Below, in pieces: positions 8,071 through 17,364 of a stretch of 64,000 nt of DNA. Position numbers and translations under genes: made by a program. This stretch comes from Vibrio fluminensis. GTDB taxonomy: Bacteria; Pseudomonadota; Gammaproteobacteria; Enterobacterales; Vibrionaceae. Within the stretch, counting starts at the first letter, position 1. Every line of letters starts with the position of its first letter. The stretch spans positions 1-64,000 of the forward strand of contig NZ_JADILO010000030.1 in NCBI RefSeq assembly GCF_015278125.1, read 5' to 3'. A model generated the notes under the pieces. It was given only the letters and a program-made list of their open reading frames with translations. It was not told where the DNA came from and searched no databases.

Positions 8071-8961
8071 TTAATGAATTGTTTTGTTACCACTTTCTGC
8101 ATCGATGAATAGTTCAGATACCTGAGCTTCATCGAACGAATATGTTGTGCCACAGTAATCACAATGTAAAGATACTGTGCCGGACTCGGCTAAAATGTCA
8201 TTAATTTCAGCACGATCAACGGTAATGATTGCTGCGCCACTACGCTCGCGTGAACAGCCACAATGGAATTCAACGGGTTGCGGTTCAAATAGGCGAACTT
8301 TATCTTGGTTGTATAGGCGGTAAAGAAGCTCTTCAGCGCTCAGCCCGAATAATTCTTCGTTTTTCACTGTGTTAGTCAGTTGCTCTAGATGCTCGAAGTC
8401 ATCTGGCGTACCCGTACCGTCTGGCATTACTTGAATTAGCATACCTGCAGCGTGCGCTTTACCTTCAAATTCGCCAGTGCGAATCCATAGGCGCGTTTTT
8501 AGCTGCTCAGAGTTTGCGAAGTAGTTTTCGATTACTTGAGTTAGGTTTTCACCTTCAAGACCAACGACACCTTGATAGCGTTCGCCTTTCTTCGGTTCAA
8601 TAGTGATCACTAGGTAACCTTTACCCATCATCTCGTGCAGTGTCGCGTCATCAGCGATGTCGCCATCCCAGCGAGCCACGCCACGGATCTTTTGATCGTG
8701 GTCGCCGTTGATTACGGCTAGAGATACTGGGCCGTCACCTTGAAGTTGAATAGTAATTGAACCTTCAAACTTCAGTGTTGCTGTGAGTAGCGTGGTTGAA
8801 ACCAGTAGCTCACCAAGTAGCTTTTGCAGTGCTACTGGGTATTCCTTGCTAGCGATAATTCGTTGGTATGCTTCATCCAGTTGCACCATTTCGCCACGTA
8901 CTGATAGTTCTTCAAATAGGTAGCGGTTTAAAACATTGTTCTTGATTACAGTATCAGTCAT
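8071..8961 (-). CDS. hslO: Hsp33 redox-regulated chaperone
   Basis: A 296-residue cytoplasmic holdase. Under oxidation it releases zinc, forms disulfides and binds unfolding proteins. The redox switch is complete: CGC at Cys234/Cys236 and CDYC at Cys267/Cys270 give the four zinc-binding cysteines. The N-terminal Hsp33 fold includes GDGPVSLAVING and the conserved GYLVITI. It lies 14 bp after hslR, forming the heat-shock pair known in E. coli. Confidence 0.96.
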   Translation of the reverse strand: MTDTVIKNNVLNRYLFEELSVRGEMVQLDEAYQRIIASKEYPVALQKLLGELLVSTTLLTATLKFEGSITIQLQGDGPVSLAVINGDHDQKIRGVARWDGDIADDATLHEMMGKGYLVITIEPKKGERYQGVVGLEGENLTQVIENYFANSEQLKTRLWIRTGEFEGKAHAAGMLIQVMPDGTGTPDDFEHLEQLTNTVKNEELFGLSAEELLYRLYNQDKVRLFEPQPVEFHCGCSRERSGAAIITVDRAEINDILAESGTVSLHCDYCGTTYSFDEAQVSELFIDAESGNKTIH

Positions 8962-8975
8962 TTGGAGAGTCCAAC

Positions 8976-9362
8976 TTATTGATGTTTAAACTTGATAATA
9001 TCGCGGCGCTGTTTCTTATCAGGGCGGCGATCTGGGCTAGGGTTATGCGCATTAAGTTTGCGTTGTAGCGCATATTCTTCACGCTTGGCAATACTGGCAG
9101 CGGTTTCAGTGTAGAGGGTTTGAGCTTCAGGTGCGCCACGGCGCTGACCAGAGATCTTCTCAATAGTCACTGTTTTTTCTTCATTACCTTGTCGCAAGGT
9201 AATCATGGCACCTAGCTCAACAATTTTACTTGGTTTGCTTCGTTGTCCATTATAATGGACTTTGCCGCCGTCAACCATATTTCGCGCGATTGAACGTGTT
9301 TTGTAGAAACGGGCAGCCCATAGCCATTTGTCCAAGCGTATTGCTTCTGTTGGGGAACTCAT
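8976..9362 (-). CDS. hslR: Hsp15 ribosome-associated heat shock protein
   Basis: A 128-residue protein with an S4 RNA-binding domain (residues ~8-70: RLDKWLWAARFYKTRS...) and a basic C-terminal tail. Hsp15 binds free 50S subunits that carry nascent chains. It is first in the hslR-hslO operon and is transcribed away from the type II secretion operon. The 220-bp gap to gspC must hold the promoters of both. Confidence 0.93.
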   Translation of the reverse strand: MSSPTEAIRLDKWLWAARFYKTRSIARNMVDGGKVHYNGQRSKPSKIVELGAMITLRQGNEEKTVTIEKISGQRRGAPEAQTLYTETAASIAKREEYALQRKLNAHNPSPDRRPDKKQRRDIIKFKHQ

Positions 9363-9582
9363 TTTGTTCTCGACCCTCTAACTAGCTCGAATATCGCTCA
9401 TACAATGGTGATACCTAGTCCATTTTTCAACTTTAGAGTAAAAAAAAATAGTTAACATTCTATTTTGTAGGAATCTTTTTTATATAGCCGCAATCTATAG
9501 TTTGTTAGAATTGCTGGTTACTGGTCTTTATTGCACTGAAAGCGCATGACCAAGTTAAACATCCAGTTATCAAGGAAATCCA

Positions 9583-10443
9583 GTGAAGCTCAGCTCTAGT
9601 TCTCCAGTTTTACAAAAGCTAATTGCCAATCAAGCGCGCGTCAGTGCTTTATTGACGATCACCTTACTGTTGCTTACCGCATGGATTTTAGGTCGTTTGA
9701 TTTGGTTTCCTTACCAGCAAACTCAAATTACCCCATGGAAAGCGAGCACTTCTGCAAGTCAAACGACAGATGCACGTTTAGATACCGCGAATTTGTACAA
9801 CAGTCATTTATTTGGTGAATACAAAGCGGCGGTGAAGCCCGTGGTAAAACAGAAACTGGAAGATGCACCAAAGAGTCGCCTTAATGTCGTGCTGGTGGGA
9901 GTGGTAACCAGTACGAATTCGCAAAAGAGTTTGGCAGTAGTCGCGAAAGGTGGCACGCAAGCGACTTACGGTGTCAATGAAACCATTGAAGGTACGCGAG
10001 CCAAATTGGTGCAAGTACAATCAGACCGCATCATTGTTGATAACGCTGGCCGTAACGAGACGGTGATGCTGGAAGGTCTAAAATACTCCGCGCCAGTGCA
10101 AAAAACTCAGCGAAAGGCTACAAATAACTTAGGTAAAGGTAAGCTTGATCAGATCCGTGCTGAAATTACCAGTAACCCACAACAAATTTTTCAATATGTT
10201 CGTATGTCACAACTTAAACGTGATGGTGAAGTCGCTGGTTATCGACTTAGCCCAGGCAAGAGCCGCGAACTGTTTGACTCGGTAGGCTTAAAAGAGGGCG
10301 ATGTCGCTACTCATTTAAATGGACAGGACTTACGCAACGCTGCTGCGATGGGTGAGATCTTTAAAAATCTATCGGAATTAACTGAACTGAATTTGACCGT
10401 AGAGCGTGATGGACAACCCTACGATATCTATATCGAATTGTAA
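9583..10443 (+). CDS. gspC: Type II secretion protein C
   Basis: A 286-residue inner membrane clamp protein (EpsC). It has one transmembrane helix at about residues 20-43, a periplasmic homology region with a strand-rich VVLVGVVTS segment, and a C-terminal PDZ domain (about residues 195-286, SPGKSRELF...). GspC links the inner membrane platform to the secretin and helps select substrates. It starts at GTG 9583 behind AAGGAAA. It is the first gene of a compact C-to-N operon. Confidence 0.95.
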   Translation: MKLSSSSPVLQKLIANQARVSALLTITLLLLTAWILGRLIWFPYQQTQITPWKASTSASQTTDARLDTANLYNSHLFGEYKAAVKPVVKQKLEDAPKSRLNVVLVGVVTSTNSQKSLAVVAKGGTQATYGVNETIEGTRAKLVQVQSDRIIVDNAGRNETVMLEGLKYSAPVQKTQRKATNNLGKGKLDQIRAEITSNPQQIFQYVRMSQLKRDGEVAGYRLSPGKSRELFDSVGLKEGDVATHLNGQDLRNAAAMGEIFKNLSELTELNLTVERDGQPYDIYIEL

Positions 10444-10477
10444 TACGCGCAGAGAATTATCCTTTGAGGAGTAAAAA

Positions 10478-12493
10478 GTGAAGCATTGGCTTAAAAAAAG
10501 CGCATGGTTATTGGCAGCAACTTTAGCTGCCTCTCCGATGGCAACCGCGAGTGAATACAGTGCCAGTTTTAAAGGTACCGATATTCAAGAATTCATCAAT
10601 ATCGTTGGTCGCAATCTAGAGAAAACCATCATTGTTGATCCATCTGTGCGTGGCAAAATTGACGTTCGCAGCTACGACACGCTCACAGAAGAACAATATT
10701 ACAGCTTCTTCCTCAATGTCTTAGAAGTGTATGGCTATGCCGTAGTGGAAATGGACAACGGCGTCATTAAAGTCATCAAATCGAAAGATGCAAAAACGTC
10801 TGCCATTCCAGTCGTGGGTGACGGCAACGTCAAAGGTGATGAAGTCGTCACGCGCGTGGTTGCGGTGCGTAACGTATCAGTACGTGAGTTGTCACCATTG
10901 CTGCGTCAGCTTAACGACAACGCTGGTGCGGGTAACGTGGTGCATTATGACCCTGCCAACATTATTCTGATCACAGGTCGCGCAGCGGTAGTTAACCGTC
11001 TGGCTGATATCATTAAACGCGTAGACCAAGCGGGTGACAAAGAGATTGAGCTGGTGGAGTTAAATAACGCTTCGGCAGCTGAAATGGTGCGTATTGTTGA
11101 TGCGCTGAATAAAACTGATAACAAGAATACTCCAGAATTTCTGCAGCCTAAGCTGGTTGCCGATGACCGCACGAATTCCGTATTAATTTCAGGTGATCCA
11201 CAGGTGCGTAAGCGTCTGCGTAAGCTTATCCAACAGCTAGATGTTGAGATGGCGACCAAAGGTAACAACCAAGTGGTGTACCTGAAATACGCCAAAGCAG
11301 AAGAGTTGGTGGATGTGCTGAAAGGTGTATCAGACAACCTGCAAGCTGAGAAATCTGCAGGCTCAAAGAATAGTCGTTCATCGAATGATGAAGTGGTGAT
11401 TGCGGCGCACGCGGCAACCAATGCGTTAGTCATCACTGCGCCTCCATCGATCATGAGTGCGCTACAGAATGTGATTGCACAGTTGGATATTCGCCGTGCA
11501 CAAGTATTGATTGAAGCGCTGATTGTTGAAATGGCAGAAGGTGACGGCATCAACCTAGGTGTGCAGTGGGGCTCGCTAGAGACCGGTGCGGTTGTGCAGT
11601 ACAGCAATACTCAAGCGCCAATTGGTAATGTGCTGATTGGTTTAGAGGAAGCTGGCGACCAAACTCGTACTGAGTTCTATACGGATGCAAACGGCGTACG
11701 CCAGCCTCAGTCTGTTACTGAATCTGGAGACTACAGTACGTTGGCTTCAGCGTTAGCTGGTGTTAACGGTGCCGCAGTAAGTTTAGTGATGGGTGACTGG
11801 ACGGCATTGTTAACCGCAGTTTCAACCGATTCAAATTCGAACATTCTTTCTTCACCAAGCATTACCGTGATGGATAACGGCGAAGCGTCATTTATCGTTG
11901 GTGAAGAAGTGCCGGTATTAACCGGTTCAACGGCTGGTTCAAACAACGATAACCCATTCCAAACCGTTGATCGTAAAGAAGTGGGTATCAAGCTTAAAGT
12001 GGTACCACAGATCAACGAAGGTAACTCTGTTCAACTGAACATTGAACAAGAAGTGTCGAATGTGCTGGGCGCAAATGGCGCAGTGGACGTACGTTTTGCT
12101 AAGCGCCAATTGAACACTTCGGTGATTGTTGAAGATGGTCAAATGATTGTGCTTGGTGGTTTGATTGATGAGCGCGCACTCGAGAGTGAGTCGAAAGTGC
12201 CGCTGCTGGGTGATATTCCGGTACTGGGTCACCTATTTAAGTCAACCAGCACTCAAGTTGAGAAGAAAAACCTGATGGTGTTCATCAAGCCAACCATTAT
12301 TCGTGATGGTGTGACGGCAGATGGTATCACCCAGCGTAAATACAACTTTATCCGTGCTGAACAGCTGTACAAGTCTGAGCAAGGCTTAAAGCTGATGGAT
12401 GACAGCCACATTCCAGTGCTGCCTGAGTTTGGTCATGAGCGTAAGCACCCGGCTGAAATTCAAGCCTTTATCGATCAGATGGAAAGCAAGTAA
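10478..12493 (+). CDS. gspD: Type II secretion secretin
   Basis: A 671-residue outer membrane channel subunit. It has a signal peptide (cleavage near ATASEYS), then N0 (FKGTDIQEFINIVGRNLEK), three N1-N3 repeats, and the secretin core ending in VPLLGDIPVLGHLF. A short S-like C-terminal domain follows, which would meet a pilotin. The lipoprotein pilotin is not in this window. It starts at GTG 10478 behind GAGGAG. Its stop overlaps gspE by one base. Confidence 0.97.
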   Translation: MKHWLKKSAWLLAATLAASPMATASEYSASFKGTDIQEFINIVGRNLEKTIIVDPSVRGKIDVRSYDTLTEEQYYSFFLNVLEVYGYAVVEMDNGVIKVIKSKDAKTSAIPVVGDGNVKGDEVVTRVVAVRNVSVRELSPLLRQLNDNAGAGNVVHYDPANIILITGRAAVVNRLADIIKRVDQAGDKEIELVELNNASAAEMVRIVDALNKTDNKNTPEFLQPKLVADDRTNSVLISGDPQVRKRLRKLIQQLDVEMATKGNNQVVYLKYAKAEELVDVLKGVSDNLQAEKSAGSKNSRSSNDEVVIAAHAATNALVITAPPSIMSALQNVIAQLDIRRAQVLIEALIVEMAEGDGINLGVQWGSLETGAVVQYSNTQAPIGNVLIGLEEAGDQTRTEFYTDANGVRQPQSVTESGDYSTLASALAGVNGAAVSLVMGDWTALLTAVSTDSNSNILSSPSITVMDNGEASFIVGEEVPVLTGSTAGSNNDNPFQTVDRKEVGIKLKVVPQINEGNSVQLNIEQEVSNVLGANGAVDVRFAKRQLNTSVIVEDGQMIVLGGLIDERALESESKVPLLGDIPVLGHLFKSTSTQVEKKNLMVFIKPTIIRDGVTADGITQRKYNFIRAEQLYKSEQGLKLMDDSHIPVLPEFGHERKHPAEIQAFIDQMESK

Positions 12494-13983
12494 TGATAGA
12501 TATGCCGCTCGCTACCGTGCAGCGTCGTCTGCCATTCAGTTTTGCAAAGCGCTTTAACTTGGTGCTCGAGTATGAAGCGCAAGGTGCGACGTTGTTTTAC
12601 GTTGCCCCTTTAGCGATTGAAGCGCTACTGGAAGTTAAACGTGCGATTTCTGCTGATTTTGCCCTGCAGGCAGTCGCGCAGGATGAGTTTGAGAAAAAAC
12701 TCACCCAAGCTTACCAACGTGATTCATCGGAAGCGCGTCAGTTAATGGAAGATATCGGCGCTGACAGCGACGATTTCTTCTCGCTGGCGGAAGATTTACC
12801 GCAAGATGCAGACTTGCTGGAATCAGAAGACGATGCGCCCATCATCAAGTTGATCAATGCCATGTTGGGCGAAGCGATCAAAGAAGGTGCATCGGACATT
12901 CATATCGAAACCTTTGAGAAGAGCTTGTCGATTCGTTTCCGAGTCGATGGTGTGTTACGCGATGTGCTTTCGCCAAGTCGTAAGCTCGCGCCACTACTGG
13001 TATCTCGTGTGAAGGTTATGGCGCGTTTGGATATCGCCGAGAAGCGCGTACCACAAGATGGTCGTATCTCGCTGCGTATTGGTGGACGAGCGGTGGACGT
13101 GCGTGTTTCAACCATGCCATCGTCACACGGTGAGCGCGTGGTAATGCGTCTATTAGATAAGAACGCGACGCGCCTTGATCTGCATAGTTTGGGCATGAAG
13201 CCACATACCTATCAGCAGTTCCGCACCATGATTGAGCGCCCACACGGCATCATCTTGGTAACCGGTCCGACCGGCTCAGGTAAATCAACCACGCTATACG
13301 CTGGCCTGCAAGAGCTAAATAGCAACGAGCGCAATATTCTCACCGTTGAAGACCCAATCGAATTTGATATCGACGGTATCGGTCAAACCCAAGTGAACCC
13401 GAAGGTGGACATGACTTTTGCCCGTGGCTTACGAGCGATTTTGCGTCAAGACCCGGATGTGGTGATGGTGGGTGAGATCCGTGACTTAGAGACCGCACAA
13501 ATTGCGGTACAAGCCTCGCTGACTGGTCACTTGGTGATGTCGACACTGCACACTAACACCGCGATTGGTGCCATCACTCGTTTGCGTGATATGGGCATCG
13601 AGCCGTTCTTGATCTCCTCATCACTGCTAGGCGTATTGGCGCAGCGTCTAGTGCGCACGCTATGTTCATGTAAGCAGCCATACTTAGCGGATGCGGCGCA
13701 AAAAGCGCTGTTTGGTCTTAGCACTGAGCAAGAGCTGACCCTTTACAAGCCAAATGGCTGTGACAAGTGTAGTGGTAAAGGTTACCGCGGTCGTTCAGGT
13801 ATTTATGAACTGCTGGTGGTCGATGAACAAGTGCAAGAGCTGATCCACAATGAAGCGGGTGAGCAGGCGATTGAAAAAGCGATTCGCGGTAAGACTCCAG
13901 CGATCCGCGATGATGGTCTAGAGAAAGTTCGCCAAGGCATTACCTCACTAGAGGAAGTGATGCGAGTGACGAAGGAAGGCTAA
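12493..13983 (+). CDS. gspE: Type II secretion ATPase
   Basis: A 496-residue cytoplasmic hexameric ATPase that powers pseudopilus assembly. The N-terminal domain docks on GspL. The motor domain has Walker A GPTGSGKST (about residues 258-266), Asp and His boxes (REDPDVV-like, GEIRDLETA, TLHTN) and the four-cysteine zinc site typical of GspE (CSC ... CDKC). It is one base from gspF (TAATGG junction), so translation is coupled. Confidence 0.97.
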   Translation: MIDMPLATVQRRLPFSFAKRFNLVLEYEAQGATLFYVAPLAIEALLEVKRAISADFALQAVAQDEFEKKLTQAYQRDSSEARQLMEDIGADSDDFFSLAEDLPQDADLLESEDDAPIIKLINAMLGEAIKEGASDIHIETFEKSLSIRFRVDGVLRDVLSPSRKLAPLLVSRVKVMARLDIAEKRVPQDGRISLRIGGRAVDVRVSTMPSSHGERVVMRLLDKNATRLDLHSLGMKPHTYQQFRTMIERPHGIILVTGPTGSGKSTTLYAGLQELNSNERNILTVEDPIEFDIDGIGQTQVNPKVDMTFARGLRAILRQDPDVVMVGEIRDLETAQIAVQASLTGHLVMSTLHTNTAIGAITRLRDMGIEPFLISSSLLGVLAQRLVRTLCSCKQPYLADAAQKALFGLSTEQELTLYKPNGCDKCSGKGYRGRSGIYELLVVDEQVQELIHNEAGEQAIEKAIRGKTPAIRDDGLEKVRQGITSLEEVMRVTKEG

Positions 13984-15218
13984 TGGCGGCGTTTGAATAT
14001 AAAGCGCTCAATGCGAAGGGCAAATCGCAAAAAGGGGTTATCGAAGGCGATAATGCTCGCCAAGTGCGTGCGCGACTGAAAGAGCAAGGTTTGGTGCCAG
14101 TTGAAGTGGTACCGACTCAAGCCAAACAGTCAGCCAACGCTGGTAAGCAAAACACGCAAGAGATCATCACTTTTAAACGAGGATTAAGTACTCCAGATTT
14201 AGCGCTCATCACTCGTCAACTATCGACTTTAGTGCAGTCGGGTATGCCGTTGGAAGAGTGTTTGCGTGCGGTATCGGAGCAGTCAGAAAAGCCGCGTATT
14301 CGTACTATGCTATTGGCAGTTCGTGCCAAAGTAGTCGAAGGGCATACCTTGGCTGATGGCTTTGGTGACTACCCGCATATCTTTGATGAGCTGTTTCGTT
14401 CTATGGTGGCCGCTGGCGAAAAGTCCGGGCACCTAGATAGCGTCCTTGAGCGTTTGGCTGACTACGCAGAAAACCGCCAAAAGATGCGCAGTAAACTGCA
14501 ACAGGCTTTGATTTACCCAGTGGTACTGGTGGTGTTTGCCATCAGTATCGTGGCGTTTTTATTGGCTTCTGTGGTGCCGAAAATTGTCGGCCAGTTTATT
14601 CAAATGGGGCAGGAACTGCCGTTCTCGACTCAGGTATTGATTACAGCAAGTGATTTTGTGCAGAACTGGTGGATACATTTAGCGCTGGGCTTTATTGCTA
14701 TCGCTTATTTGTGCCGTTTTGCTTTGTCGAAAAAGAGTATTCGCCTAAGTTGGGATCGTAAAGTCATCGGTATGCCTGTGATTGGTAAAATTGCGCGCGG
14801 TTTAAATACTGCCCGCTTTGCTCGCACCCTATCGATTTGTACCTCAAGCTCAATCCCTATTCTAGAAGGGATGCGCGTGGCGGTGGATGTGATGTCCAAT
14901 CAGTATGTTAAGCAGCAAGTGCTGATAGCAGCTGATCACGTACGCGAAGGCGCCAGTTTGCGTAAATCCCTTGAGCAAACCAAACTATTTCCACCAATGA
15001 TGCTACATATGATCGCATCCGGAGAACAGAGCGGTGAATTGGAGGGGATGTTAACTCGTGCTGCAGATAACCAAGATGCCAATTTTGAATCTATGGTCAA
15101 TATTTCACTTGGTATCTTCACCCCTTTAATGATTGCTGTGATGGCTGGTTTAGTTCTGTTTATTGTTATGGCAACCATGATGCCAATTTTGGAAATGAAT
15201 AACTTGATGAGCGGTTAA
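13983..15218 (+). CDS. gspF: Type II secretion inner membrane protein F
   Basis: A 411-residue polytopic platform protein with two repeated helical cytoplasmic domains and three membrane segments (near residues 175-200, 220-245 and 380-405). It carries the family motif GMPLEECL and, in the second half, SSSIPILEGM. It contacts GspE and GspL. Length is typical. Confidence 0.96.
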   Translation: MAAFEYKALNAKGKSQKGVIEGDNARQVRARLKEQGLVPVEVVPTQAKQSANAGKQNTQEIITFKRGLSTPDLALITRQLSTLVQSGMPLEECLRAVSEQSEKPRIRTMLLAVRAKVVEGHTLADGFGDYPHIFDELFRSMVAAGEKSGHLDSVLERLADYAENRQKMRSKLQQALIYPVVLVVFAISIVAFLLASVVPKIVGQFIQMGQELPFSTQVLITASDFVQNWWIHLALGFIAIAYLCRFALSKKSIRLSWDRKVIGMPVIGKIARGLNTARFARTLSICTSSSIPILEGMRVAVDVMSNQYVKQQVLIAADHVREGASLRKSLEQTKLFPPMMLHMIASGEQSGELEGMLTRAADNQDANFESMVNISLGIFTPLMIAVMAGLVLFIVMATMMPILEMNNLMSG

Positions 15219-15250
15219 TCCGTCAATCTGTTGTGTTATTGGAGAGAATA

Positions 15251-15697
15251 ATGAAACACCAACACAAGAAAAAACAATCTGGCTTTACCTTGCTAGAACT
15301 GATGGTTGTGGTTGTAATCCTTGGCATTTTGGCGAGTGTGGTTGCGCCAAATTTACTGGGTAGCAAAGATACGGCTTCACAAAAGAAAGCGGCAGTAGAT
15401 ATTAAAGCGCTAGAAACCGCGCTAGATACTTACCGTTTGAATCACAATGTTTACCCAACCACCGATCAAGGTTTGGAAGCGTTGGTGACAGAGCCAAGCA
15501 ACCCAACGCCACGAAACTATCCAAAAGATGGTTACATTAAGCGTTTGCCACAAGACCCGTGGGGCAATGACTACCAATACCTAAGCCCAGGAGACAAAGG
15601 TACGATTGATATTTTTACCCTTGGTGCTGACGGCGAAGAAGGCGGCGAAGGTGTCAATGCCGATATCGGTAACTGGAATCTAGAAGACTTCCAGTAA
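15251..15697 (+). CDS. gspG: Major pseudopilin
   Basis: A 148-residue pseudopilin. A prepilin leader ends in KKKQSG, then the mature FTLLE begins with Glu at +5 and a hydrophobic helix. The C-terminal part carries the acidic calcium-binding loop region (LGADGEEGGEG). ATG 15251 was chosen because GGAGAG stands directly before it; the frame continues upstream without support. GspO/PilD, which cleaves it, is not encoded here. A perfect hairpin follows the gene. Confidence 0.96.
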   Translation: MKHQHKKKQSGFTLLELMVVVVILGILASVVAPNLLGSKDTASQKKAAVDIKALETALDTYRLNHNVYPTTDQGLEALVTEPSNPTPRNYPKDGYIKRLPQDPWGNDYQYLSPGDKGTIDIFTLGADGEEGGEGVNADIGNWNLEDFQ

Positions 15698-15710
15698 CCC
15701 TAATAGTCCC

Positions 15711-15733
15711 AGTGGCGACCATAGGTCGCCACT
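15711..15733 (+). terminator. Perfect hairpin after gspG (partial terminator or 3' stabiliser)
   Basis: AGTGGCGACC (15711-15720), loop ATA, GGTCGCCACT (15724-15733): ten perfect base pairs, 14 bp after the gspG stop and inside the operon. The downstream tract TTCTAGCTT is too T-poor for a full terminator. The likely role is mRNA stabilisation or partial attenuation that keeps the major pseudopilin above the minor ones. Confidence 0.65.
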
Positions 15734-15769
15734 TCTAGCTTAATCTAGCCTGCTAGATCTCTGAGTAGA

Positions 15770-16369
15770 ATGTTTAAGAGCCAAATGCCCAAGAGTAAAG
15801 GTTTTACCTTATTAGAAGTGTTGTTGGTGGTCGCGTTGTTGGCTGTCACCGTTACCACGGTGGTATTTGCTCTGCCTGATAATCAGCGCGATGAAGCGAA
15901 GCAACAAGCCAGTGCGTTGTGGCATCGTCTGCAACTGCTGAATGAAGAAGCTTTGCTCAGTGGTCGCGACTTTGGGTTACGCGTTGATGAGAAGAAAGCG
16001 ACCTACTATTTGCAGCAGCTAGAGGAAAAAGGCTGGCAGAAGCTATCACTGGATCGCATCCCTTATGAAAGCAAGCTTCAAGAGGGCGTAGCGGTTAAGT
16101 TCACTTTAGGTGGCTCAGTATGGCAAGACCAAGAACGACTGTTTGAGCCAACGTCCCTATTTGATGAGGATATGTTTGCTGAGTTCGAAGAGAAGAAGCA
16201 ACTGCCTCAACCACAAGTGTTTTTTATGTCGAGTGGCGAAATTACCCCATTTTCTATTGCTATTTATCCAAGTGATGCCGATATCGAACAGTCGGCGTGG
16301 CAAGTAGTAGCAAAAGAAAATGGTCAAATCATCTTACTCGCTCCGGGAGAGCAAGATGAAGCGCAATGA
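15770..16369 (+). CDS. gspH: Minor pseudopilin H
   Basis: A 199-residue pseudopilin with the cleavage region SKG and mature start FTLLEV, Glu at +5, then a single helix and a globular periplasmic domain. It belongs to the pseudopilus tip complex. The ribosome site is weak; ATG 15785 is an alternative start. Its end overlaps gspI by 14 bp. Confidence 0.92.
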   Translation: MFKSQMPKSKGFTLLEVLLVVALLAVTVTTVVFALPDNQRDEAKQQASALWHRLQLLNEEALLSGRDFGLRVDEKKATYYLQQLEEKGWQKLSLDRIPYESKLQEGVAVKFTLGGSVWQDQERLFEPTSLFDEDMFAEFEEKKQLPQPQVFFMSSGEITPFSIAIYPSDADIEQSAWQVVAKENGQIILLAPGEQDEAQ

Positions 16370-16712
16370 ACGCGGGTTAACCCTGCTTGAAGTGCTGGTA
16401 GCATTAGCAATTTTTGCCATGTCTGCGATGGCGTTAATCCGTTCAGTTGGGCAGCACATCAACACCTTAACCCTAATGGAAGAGAAAACCTTTGCGGCGA
16501 TGGTTGCGGATAACCAGATGGCAAAAGTGATGCTCAATCCTAAAGGTTTGCGTAAGCAGTCAGGTAAGGAAAAGTTGGCAGACCGCGAATGGTTTTGGAC
16601 CATTTCTCCGGTTTCGACCCAACAAGGTTTGCTGCGCGCTTTTGATGTGGAAGTGGCGCGAGAAGCCAAAGGTGAAGCGATTATTTCGGTGAGAAGTTAT
16701 GTGCCTAAATAA
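16356..16712 (+). CDS. gspI: Minor pseudopilin I
   Basis: A 118-residue pseudopilin. The prepilin site NERG precedes LTLLEVLVAL, with Glu at +5. ATG 16356 is preceded by GGGAGA; the frame is open further upstream but lies inside gspH. It forms the tip with GspJ and GspK. It overlaps its neighbours on both sides by 14 bp. Confidence 0.94.
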   Translation: MKRNERGLTLLEVLVALAIFAMSAMALIRSVGQHINTLTLMEEKTFAAMVADNQMAKVMLNPKGLRKQSGKEKLADREWFWTISPVSTQQGLLRAFDVEVAREAKGEAIISVRSYVPK

Positions 16713-17364
16713 AACGCTGTTGCGCACCACAGTGGCGAGTCGCCGCAAAGGCTTTACCTTAATTGAAGTACTGATCGCAATGGCTATTTTTGCTTTTATG
16801 GCGATTGGCGCACAGCAGGTTCTGAGCCAAGTTTATCGCAGTAACGATATTTCTCAGCAGCGCAGCGAGCGGCTCAAAACCTTGCAGCGCACCCTAGTGT
16901 TTCTCGACAACGATTTTCGTCAAATGGCGCTGCGTCAGATGCGCACCAATGGTGAAGAGCCGAGTGACAAACTGATTGAATGGCGCGATTACTTATTGGA
17001 TTCCGATGCGAAAGGCGTGATGTTTGCGCGCAGTGGTTGGCATAACCCTGCCCAGCAATTTCCGCGTGGTGAAGTGACCAAAATCGGTTACCGAGTCAAA
17101 GATGGCGTGTTGGAGCGTATCTGGTGGTATTACACCGATACACCAGCAGGTCAACAGGGCGCTGAAATGCCATTGATTGATCAGGTTGAGAAGTTTGATT
17201 TGCGCTTTTTCGATGGTCAGCAGTGGAGTAATACTTGGGATAAAACCTTTATGCTGCCTCAGGCGGTGGAAGTGGCTTTAACTTTTAAAGACTATGGCGA
17301 AATCAAGCGTATCTATCTCACCGGTGGCGGTAAGATAGCCGTGGAGAGCAGCGATGAAGAGTAA
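16699..17364 (+). CDS. gspJ: Minor pseudopilin J
   Basis: A 221-residue pseudopilin with the site RRKG before FTLIEVLIAM and Glu at +5. The large periplasmic domain includes the GspJ-typical DFRQMALRQ and PRGEVTKIGYR. It is part of the I-J-K tip trimer and overlaps gspI and gspK. Confidence 0.95.
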   Translation: MCLNKTLLRTTVASRRKGFTLIEVLIAMAIFAFMAIGAQQVLSQVYRSNDISQQRSERLKTLQRTLVFLDNDFRQMALRQMRTNGEEPSDKLIEWRDYLLDSDAKGVMFARSGWHNPAQQFPRGEVTKIGYRVKDGVLERIWWYYTDTPAGQQGAEMPLIDQVEKFDLRFFDGQQWSNTWDKTFMLPQAVEVALTFKDYGEIKRIYLTGGGKIAVESSDEE

